DNA of 64,000 nucleotides from Ananas comosus (Eukaryota; Streptophyta; Magnoliopsida; Poales; Bromeliaceae), in NCBI RefSeq assembly GCF_001540865.1, contig NC_033641.1:8935767-8999766 (forward strand), in the 5' to 3' direction. Numbering within the stretch: the first letter of the stretch is position 1; every line of letters begins with the position of its first letter. Of the stretch, positions 53,193 to 61,161 are shown in pieces. A program made the position numbers and the translations under genes. The notes beneath the pieces are model-generated. The model was not told the DNA's origin and made no database searches. It saw only the letters and a program-made list of their open reading frames with translations.

Positions 53193-54655
53193 ATGTCGCC
53201 ATGGAGTGCTCCGTTCTATCGCGATCTCGATTGAGGTGGTTTTGTATCCGCAATTCCCCTCTTTTCTTCGCATCTTCTCTTCGGTTTTTCGGTGATTATT
53301 TCGTAATTAGGTCCTTCGGTTTGCTGATTAAGTGTTAATTCTTCGGGGAATTGTTCGTAGGAGCGTGAAATATAGAGATTTTGGAGGGATTTTTGGGTTT
53401 CTTCTATTTAGGGTTTGTAAAGTAGTAACGCGGATTAGAATTACGAGGGGAAAAAAATTAAAAATTGTTTTTGTGCACCTTTTTTTCTTTTTTTTCGCTT
53501 TTTTGATGTTTTTGGCTTCATTAGGCCAATTAGGTTGTGTTTGTTTATGAAAGTTTTGTCCTTTATAATGTTGGTAATATGATTACAAAATGTTGTGTTT
53601 TTTGTTATGTTTTTTTTTTTGTAAAAAAGATATTATTTTTTGTTTTCTATGCGATTGAACATAGATTGGTGATTAATTTGTGGACTCATTGTATTAAAAC
53701 ATAGAAATGAAGTAAAAAAAAAAAATGGTTACTACTGCAATTTTGTTACATGAATCCATAAATGTGGAGTTGTTGCAAATAATGCACAAAAGTAAAACTA
53801 TGAGATTGCATAAAATTCGAGAAAAGAAAAGGGAAAAATTAAATGTAAATAATGTCGAAAATGCACTTTTGGATTTGAAAAATATAAGTAGGTATTAAAC
53901 ATGTACATAGGAGATTCCATGCTTTAGTTTACAAGCAATCAACTATTTGATTGGTTTTGTATCTGTTTCGTTTCAGAAGTTATCTTTGAGATTCTATGTT
54001 GCATTTTGAAGTTTCTCTTTTTCGAATAGAGATGATGCAAACATGCACATGTTAGATTATGTAAAACTACTGTTGTTTTTCAAAAGCTTAAGCTATCAGA
54101 TGAATTAAATGGTAGGAAATTAATAATGTTAGAAACTTCATGAGATTCGAACTCGTGACCTCGTGCTCTGATATCATGTTAAATTGTGTGAAACAATCGT
54201 TGTTCTTCAAAAGCTTAAGCCAACAGAGAATTGGTGTTTTTAATATCCATATTCAACAGCTCATTGTTATGTTAAACATGTTTACTCGTGTAGAGTTTTA
54301 AGCCTATCTGGTAGCTTGAATCTCTGATGGTTTTGATTCATATGCATCTTACTTATATGAGCATTTTCATTTTTTTTCCATTTATTATCTATGCCATATC
54401 TCGAAATTCTTACTGTATAACCCTCAAAACTGAGTATGTGCTACGCGAGTTATGGAGTGCCAATTCTTTCTACCTTAGACTCGCGCATCAAAGATCGAGA
54501 GTTTAATCTTGGCGTGCAAAATGATGTATTTTCGCAGGCACCTGGTGAGCAACAGCGATTGCGAGAAGGTCGCTACCATATTTATAATCAGGGGTAATTC
54601 TAGTATCAATGCGAAGGATAGAGAGCATGCTTTGTGGAATCCCTGCTTCGGCTGA
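53193..54655 (+). other. Spliced 5' leader with possible upstream frames
   Basis: A donor CGATTGAG|GTGGTT (about 53236) and an acceptor TTCGCAG|GCACC (about 54537) suggest a 1.3-kb leader intron. One upstream ATG at 53193 gives a 13-codon frame ending at 53234. A second ATG nine bases later, read through the spliced junction, stays open and stops at TGA 54653-54655, overlapping the main ATG as TGATG. This depends on the splice model. Confidence 0.45.
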
Positions 54656-55599
54656 TGCACTTGATCAGTCTCGCCACCGATACATTCGGTGTAATAACTA
54701 TCTCTCTTGTCTCCCTTCTCTCTCTTCTGGGCCTCCTTTGCATCTACCGCTCGTTATATTTCCAGCTGCGCATTCGACGACGGCGCTTCCTCCATCTCAG
54801 CTACTTTAATGGACCGTGGGTTACCCGCATCACCCTGATCCTGATCTCGATATGGTGGGGCTTCGGGGAGATCATCCGATTGAGCTTTTTGCATGGCGCG
54901 GGAAAGCTCTTTTCGAGCCAAACGTGCCAGAAGAACGTGTGCAAGTTCTACGTCCTGTCGAACCTTGGGTTCGCGGAGCCAAGCGTGTTCCTTATGCTCG
55001 CGTTCCTCCTCCACGCGGCGCTCCAGGAGCGCGAGTTCACCTTGAGCCAAAGATGGAACCGGAAGACCATCAGCTGTGTCGTGCTTCTCTGCTTCCCGGC
55101 TATTCTCTGGCAACTTGCCCTAGTTTTCATCGGGCCCAAGTTTGCTAACCGGGAGAAGAGCGATAAGAGAGTGGACATGATGAGGCTCTTCACCTCGACC
55201 TCTTCGCTCAGCGACGGCACCGTCACATGCACATACCCCTTGTTGAGCACCGCATTCCTCGGGGCTTTCTACATTATACTGATCACCTACGTAACATACA
55301 TCGGGAGCCGGATGCTGTCGCTGGTGATCAACAAGGGGCTAAGGCGAAGGATTTACGTGTTGGTGTTCTCCGTCATCCTGTTCCTGCCGATGCGGGCGCT
55401 CCTTCTGGGGTTCTCGGTGCTTCCCCGGCCGGGCGGCTTGGCGTACGAGGCGATCGTGTTCCTCGCCTTCGTCATGATGTTGTTTTGCACCATGGTGGGG
55501 ATTGTTATGCTGGTGTATTTCCCCATTGCTGATACCTTGGCTCTGGGGGAGCCAGAGCATGTGGAAATGGAAGGGGTGCCCTTTGATGACTACTACTAG
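54655..55599 (+). CDS. Seven-span membrane protein of unknown function
   Basis: A single coding exon of 314 residues from the first in-frame ATG at 54655; the frame continues upstream to 54622 only without an ATG (a GTG at 54634 is not a likely start). Seven hydrophobic spans fall at about residues 10-30, 55-78, 100-122, 135-157, 195-222, 230-252 and 262-290. Marked features are an IRRRRF loop after span 1, FNGPWVTR before span 2, CQKNVCKFY before span 3, and an acidic C-terminus EMEGVPFDDYY. I recognise it only as a plant multi-span protein; I do not assign a receptor or transport role. Coding GC is high in the second half. Confidence 0.85.
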   Translation: MHLISLATDTFGVITISLVSLLSLLGLLCIYRSLYFQLRIRRRRFLHLSYFNGPWVTRITLILISIWWGFGEIIRLSFLHGAGKLFSSQTCQKNVCKFYVLSNLGFAEPSVFLMLAFLLHAALQEREFTLSQRWNRKTISCVVLLCFPAILWQLALVFIGPKFANREKSDKRVDMMRLFTSTSSLSDGTVTCTYPLLSTAFLGAFYIILITYVTYIGSRMLSLVINKGLRRRIYVLVFSVILFLPMRALLLGFSVLPRPGGLAYEAIVFLAFVMMLFCTMVGIVMLVYFPIADTLALGEPEHVEMEGVPFDDYY

Positions 55600-56254
55600 T
55601 TTGGTGTTTTCTCATGAATTTTTTTTTTTTTAAAAAAAAGGAAAAAAGAAAACAAAGAAGGGATTTGAATTTGTTTTACTATTCTTTTCTAAATTTTTGT
55701 GTTTTGAATTCAAATGTGACATGATATCAGTTTTGTAGTAAATATAAAATTAATGCCAACTATTTGAGTAAGGTTTGTTTCCTCTTGCTGTAGTCAACTC
55801 CTTAACCATGTCAAGCATGTTGAACTGATCACAAAATTCTCTACCAAATCAGATGTTGCTCAACTACAGCAAAATTTTAAAAGGATATTAAAATTTTTAA
55901 AAGGTAATTGAAATATTTTTATAGGAATATACAGGTATTGATTTTTTTTTTTACTTTTTTGAGTTAAAATGTATAGAACTTATTTGAACTAAAAACCATT
56001 TTGAATTGGCTATATCATCTTTCAAAATTTTGATTTTACTATTTACCATTTTAATTTGTTTGATTTAAATTAGTCTACAATTATTTGACTTCATTGGAGT
56101 TGTGAGAATTATATAAAGTATATTAATTGAACTTTTTAAGATAAATGACGCATTTAAATTTTAAAGCTAAAAATATCATTAATCGACTCCAATTAAATTA
56201 AATTTTGAAAACTTAAATAGTTAATTAATTAATAGAGATAAAGTTCACATCTTT
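55600..56254 (+). other. 3' UTR and AT-rich intergenic DNA
   Basis: Poly-A/T-rich sequence directly after the stop, then AT-rich DNA. No gene or clear element is seen. Confidence 0.4.
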
Positions 56255-56540
56255 TGAATTCGTTTGATTCGGGTATAAGTAAGAGCTAGCTATTACAGGG
56301 ATAGGAGTATGGGGATAAGAAAAATAGCGTTTGAATGAAAATTGGATTGTTTTCGGGGATAAAAAAATAGCGAGAAAAATAGTGAGTAGTTATATATAAA
56401 AAATTAAGGTGTTGATGGAAATAGTTATATCAGCTTTCAGATATTCAAGAATAACTATTCTCGAATAAAAAATTTGTGTTTAAATATAAAGGGGATAGGG
56501 ATTATCCCTCTTCATATCTCTAATCTAAACGGTGCCGTGT
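56255..56540. mobile_element. Possible MITE, related to 58853-59865
   Basis: Contains GATTCGGGTATAAGTAAGAG, TTTGAATGAAAATTGGATTG and ATCCCTCTTCATATC near an AATCTAAACGGTGCCGTG end. The first two blocks recur at 58863-58960. It lies upstream of the two-exon membrane protein gene. Confidence 0.45.
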
Positions 56541-56743
56541 GGTGTTGATGATGGTGATGATAAATAAATAATAATAATAAATAAATAATAAATAAATAAA
56601 TAAATATAAAGCAAAACTATGGACACGTGTCGATAATCGTCTGCTTCCACGTACACAAACTCTCTCTCTCTCTTTCTCTTCCTTTTTCCCCACAACGAAA
56701 CATACCTTCCCTCTCTCTCACTTCACCCCTCGAACTCAACTTC

Positions 56744-56746
<3 letters not shown>

Positions 56747-56779
<33 letters not shown>
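56747..56779 (+). promoter_or_regulatory. (CT)n tract directly before the start codon
   Basis: A 33-bp CT run ends seven bases before the ATG at 56787, so it is 5' UTR; other short CT runs lie at about 56659-56680. Confidence 0.8.
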
Positions 56780-56780
<1 letters not shown>

Positions 56781-56786
56781 ATCGCC

Positions 56787-59700
56787 ATGAACGAGACCTC
56801 CGAGCTCCGGGACTGGGAACTCCTCCAGGCTTCGTGTACAAGCCCTCCCCTCCGCGCCCCGCTCTCCGCGGAGAACCCTAGCGGCCCCTTCGAGGCGGCC
56901 GACGACGCCGACTCCGAGGACGGCGCCATCAAGCCCGACTACTTCGCCCCCGACTCCCGCCACCTCCGCCGCCACGCCGCCGACGAGGACGATTCCGATA
57001 ACCCTAGCTGGGTCGACCCCGACCCCGACTTCAGGTCGGGAGCCGAAGCGGCTTTCGCGGGAAGTGGTTTCCCGGTGAAGAACTACGGCGGGTTCTGGTC
57101 CGACGACTCTTCGGAAGTGGACGGGTTCGAGGGAATCGACGGTGGTGGGGATCGGAGTTTGGGCAGCGACGGTGAGAGCGGAAGGGATTTGCGTCGTGCT
57201 CGTGAGGTGTTTGATGAAATGCCGAGGAGAGATGGAGGGAGCGGAGGAGGGGAGAGGAAAGGGGTGGTGTGGTGGAAGATGCCTCTGGAGATGTTGAGGT
57301 GTTGCGCTTTCAAAATGAAGCCCTTTTGCTACATCTCCATTGCTGCGGCTGTCGTGGGGTTGTTTATGCTTGGTAGGAGCATGTACAAGCTGAAGCAAAA
57401 GGGTAGAGGAGTTTCTCTTAGGCTTGCCATGGATGATAAGGTGAGAATTTTCCTTCATCTTGGTGCTGTTACGTACAAATTCATATTTATCACTGCTTTG
57501 TTGTTGCAAAGCTTTAATTCTCATCAATGATATCGTGCAAAAGTTTCGAACTTTTGGATAAGTTGGCTATTAAATTTTCACTGTTAGAACTGTTATGCCC
57601 GTAATTTTTTTTAGTATTTTTTTATATGATTAGGATTTAGTATTAATGTAGAATGACATAGAAAGAATAATAGTGAACTTTATGTTGGCTTAAAGGTGCT
57701 AGCATCTTGCCCTATGGCATGAGGTCAAGTTGGGCCGAGTCATGTTGGAAATGGCGGGAGGCAAGGTTGGGTCGAGTCTTGTTCGAAGTGGTATGAGGGT
57801 GGTCAGGTCGAGTCACAATCGAGACCCGTGCGAGTTGTGTCTGTACAATTTAAGTGATTGCTCGTGTATTACGAACACTTCAAGTTTTGGTATTAATAGT
57901 TTGCGTTAATGATCCGGCACGTTAGATATGGAAAATTAAGGTGGAAGTATTTTGAAAGAGATTTTGAAGGGTAGAATGGTCATTTTAAAATGAAGCACAA
58001 GGTCAGGGGTGTTTCACTTAATATTGCCATTAGTGACAAGGTGAGGTGTTTTTTTAACTTTATCTTGGTGCTATGTTATTTTTATCGGTTAATCTGGTAG
58101 GGTCGTAAAACAAGAACCTTAGGCCTTGTTTGGTACCTTTGTTCTTTTTTAAACTTTAAAGAAAATAAAATTTCTATGTAAAATAGTGTGAAAATGGATG
58201 GTGGATTGTGTGCAATCCTTACATCCAAGGTCTTTGATTGGCAACAAAAGACAAAACTTGGAAGCAACTGTTTTTTTGCCTCCATTTTTTTTTAAAAAAA
58301 AAACCAAGTTATCATCCATCATTAGGCTAGAGTATATAACAAGCTAACTGAGCATAAGAACAAAAGAAAAGCCTTTTCACCGGTATATGAAATTATACAC
58401 AGTTAGTATTTATATAAAAAAGCAAATACTAATTGTTAAATGCTTGTTTTCACTTTGAGCAGTTTTGACCTTGAACTATCCCATGTCATCAAATGAACTT
58501 TCATTTCGGACCATAAAGAAATCCTGGTATTCCTGTAATGTACTCATTTTGTAAAATAACTCCTTTGTTTAAGTGCATTTGAAATAGGATCAAAATGATT
58601 ATTGTACAGGGGAAAAAAGAATGTCAGATCTTTTATTTGCCAGGGATTGGATGCAATAAATTAGATAGTAAAAAGTTTAGGGACTGAGTCTCAATGAAGT
58701 CCCCGAACTCTTGATAGAGGGACTAAATGTACATTTTATCTTTCTTTAATCCTCTTAGTATTAGGCCTTCTTCACTTGTTCTGCTCCAGGCATGCTTCTA
58801 CTCTTATTAAAAATGAATCAAATCATTGTGGTCTTGTAAATACATAAAGGCTGCGTTTGGTTCGGGTATAAGTAAGAACTGCTAGTTCTAGGGATAGGTA
58901 CAAGTTCAGGTATAAGCAGGAACTAGACCAATTTTGCGTTTGGATGAAAATTGGGTTGTTCCTAGGAATAAGGTAAATAGTGTTTGGATGATTAGATTGG
59001 AACAAGAGGAATAAACGTTATAATTTGAAATTAAAATTATATTATGTAATTAATTAACATAAAAATATTACTTAAAAATAAATAAAAAATTAATTATTAA
59101 TAATTAATTATAAATAATAATTAATAATAATAATTAATTATAAATAATAAATTATTAATAACGATTATCTAATTAATAATAATAATTATTATTATTAATT
59201 ATTAATAAATAATAATAATTATTAATTATTCTTATTAATTAATTATAAATAATAAATTATTAATAATATTGATTATCTAATTATTAATAATAATTAATAT
59301 TAATATTTATTAATAAATAATAATAATAATTATTAATAATTAATTATAAATAATAAATTAATAATAACATCGATTATCTAATTATTAAGAATAATAACTA
59401 TTAATTAATTATTAATAAATAATAATATTAATTTATTAATTAATAATATCGATTATCATTAAGAATAATAATTATTAATAAAAAATTAATAAATATTATT
59501 AATTATTAATAATTAATTATAAATAATAAATTAATAATAATTATTATTTAATTATTAATAATTAATTATAAATAATAAATTATTTAATTATTTAATTATT
59601 AAAACAATAAATAATAATTTAAATATATTAATTAGATTAATTAATAATTTATTGCCATTAAAATTAAATTTAAATTTTAATTAATCTTGTTCTCATCAAG

Positions 59701-60587
59701 GAAGAAGCTTGTTCCAAGAAACGGGTAGAACAGCAGTTCCAGCCTTATTCCAGCTAGTTCCAGATTCCCGGGAACTACTGTTCCCGGAAGCCAAACATAG
59801 CGTTTGGGAACAAAGGGGGGAACAAGGGCTTTTTCCCCCCCTTGTTCCCCAACCAAACGCTACCAAAAAGAATGTTATAGTTGTGTAAAAGCATGTTCTA
59901 AAGGATTAAATATAACCCCTTAAGACTCTGTAATGGTCAATTTAGCCAATTGGATTGAAGGTGAAAAAATTTCTCTGTTATTTAATGATAATAAAATCCA
60001 GCACATTAGCTTTGTGGTGCATAGGAGCAAGCAAAGGATTGATACCATAGAATGATGTGCGGCTTATTGAGTGAAAGAAGAATATCAGAGGAGACCCACC
60101 AGAGAAAAAAACCCTTTTTATCTTTTTTTTCCTCGATGATGGGGATTGTTTAAAATGTAGCTGCAAGTAGAAGTTCTTTCCTCATTTTTCGCGAAATTTT
60201 CTAAAGCAGCAACTTCAGTTTGGTCCGGCCTTTCAATCATCGAAATTGGGTCCATGATCTTTGTATTTTGTTTTCTTAAATGCAAACAGTTTATTAAACA
60301 TTTGTTGCATATAAATGTTTCGCCACAAAATCCATCTTCTATACTTATATTTTTGATGTCATTGTTGATTCGTACAACAAAAACCTTAAATGAGTGTCAA
60401 TTCGCAAATACTTTGTATAGTTCAACAATTCGACTCTGTTCTGAATGTAATGCAGATCGCGTCCCACTTCGCAGTCCGTGCTGCACGTCTCAACAAAGCA
60501 TTCTCAGCGGTGAGGCGCGTACCCATACTGAGAACTTCGCCTCCCGCATCCGGGATGACTCCGTGGTCCATGCTCCCTCTAAGATAA
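56787..60587 (+). CDS. Single-span membrane protein of unknown function (DUF6821-like)
   Basis: Two exons: 56787-57440 and 60456-60587; GT-AG, phase 0, 261 residues. Residues 1-150 are acidic and disordered-looking, with an N-terminal DWELLQ that resembles an ATG8-interacting motif (W-x-x-L after an acid), a suggestion only. WWKMPLEMLRCCAFKMK precedes one hydrophobic span (about 179-197), then a basic KLKQKGR. Exon 2 encodes the conserved tail SHFAVRAARLNKAFSAVRRV and ends PWSMLPLR. The pattern of membrane segment plus conserved C-terminal block matches a plant-only family I recall as DUF6821; function unknown. The 3.0-kb intron holds several repeats and a decayed copy of the exon 1 end. Confidence 0.85.
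57680..57925 (+). repeat. Dispersed repeat, second copy (see 29935-30170)
   Basis: GGTGCTAGCATCTTGCCCTA, GGGCCGAGTCATGTTGGAAA, GTCGAGTCACAATCGAGACC and GCGTTAATGATCCGGCAC are shared, in the same order, with the copy at 29935-30170. Confidence 0.6.
57941..58078 (+). pseudogene. Decayed duplicate of the end of exon 1 of the DUF6821-like gene
   Basis: GTGGAAG, AAAATGAAG, GGTCAGGGGTGTTTCACTTA, TTGCCATTAGTGACAAGGTG and ATCTTGGTGCT line up in order with GTGGAAG, AAAATGAAG, GGTAGAGGAGTTTCTCTTAG, TTGCCATGGATGATAAGGTG and ATCTTGGTGCT at 57268-57468. The stretch encoding the membrane span is missing, a splice donor GTGAGG is kept, and the first part contains a stop. It lies inside the gene's own intron. 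Confidence 0.65.
58125..58320. mobile_element. Possible family F element copy 2
   Basis: GTTTGGTACCTTTGTTCTTT, GTGTGCAATCCTTACATC and TTTTTTTTTAAAAAAAAAAC parallel the sequence at 26090-26320. Borders are not defined. Confidence 0.35.
58853..59865. mobile_element. Foldback element with an almost pure A/T core
   Basis: Outer ends GGCTGCGTTTGGTTCGGG and CAACCAAACGCTACC are inverted. Left arm words TGCTAGTTCTAGGGATAGGT and the right arm's GCTAGTTCCAGATTCCCGGG are partly inverted. The core, about 59030-59690, is almost only A and T with many TTATTAATAAT-type inverted words. No coding. Confidence 0.55.
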
Positions 60588-61161
60588 GCTTTTAAGTTGC
60601 TTCTCCATGATGCTCAGGTATTTACAATATGTTTATTTGCCCTTTATATGTACTGTTTGTTACATTACCTTGTATCTGTTACTGTATAAATACCTTCTTT
60701 GTTTATATAAAGCTTTCGCAGCGAAAATAAAATGGATGCAGTATATGATGGTTGGTAATGTTTCGAAGTAGATGTTTTTGTCTTTGAGCTTCGTGCTTTT
60801 ATACCTCATAGTTGTGTATTTGGTCTTATTTATGTTGAAATTTTGAAACCAAAATTAGCAACTCGGTGTCAATCAAAGTTGAAATGTCTAAGAAACTAGA
60901 GAAGATTCTTGTGACTAGGTTTTATTTGGCTTTTTTGTCATAGATTTTGTTGCTTTTTGACACATATTTATGTGCGATTTGTATCTTTGGGCTTTGTTCT
61001 CTTTCAGCTGAACAACTTAAGGAAAAAAAAAATTATTGAAAAAAAAAGAGACTTTATTATACCAATTTCTGCCTAGTTTGAGGAAACAAATTCCGTAAAC
61101 AAAGTGATTTCTCAGTAAATCACTAATTAGATTAAAAATTCTTCAACAATGATCACCCTAA
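60588..61161. other. Convergent 3' region
   Basis: 3' UTRs of the DUF6821-like gene (+) and the mannanase gene (-) must both end here. AT-rich, no other feature is seen. Confidence 0.45.

Noticed and set aside
54634..54654. Start of the seven-span protein at 54634
   Set aside because: The codon there is GTG; the first ATG in frame is at 54655.
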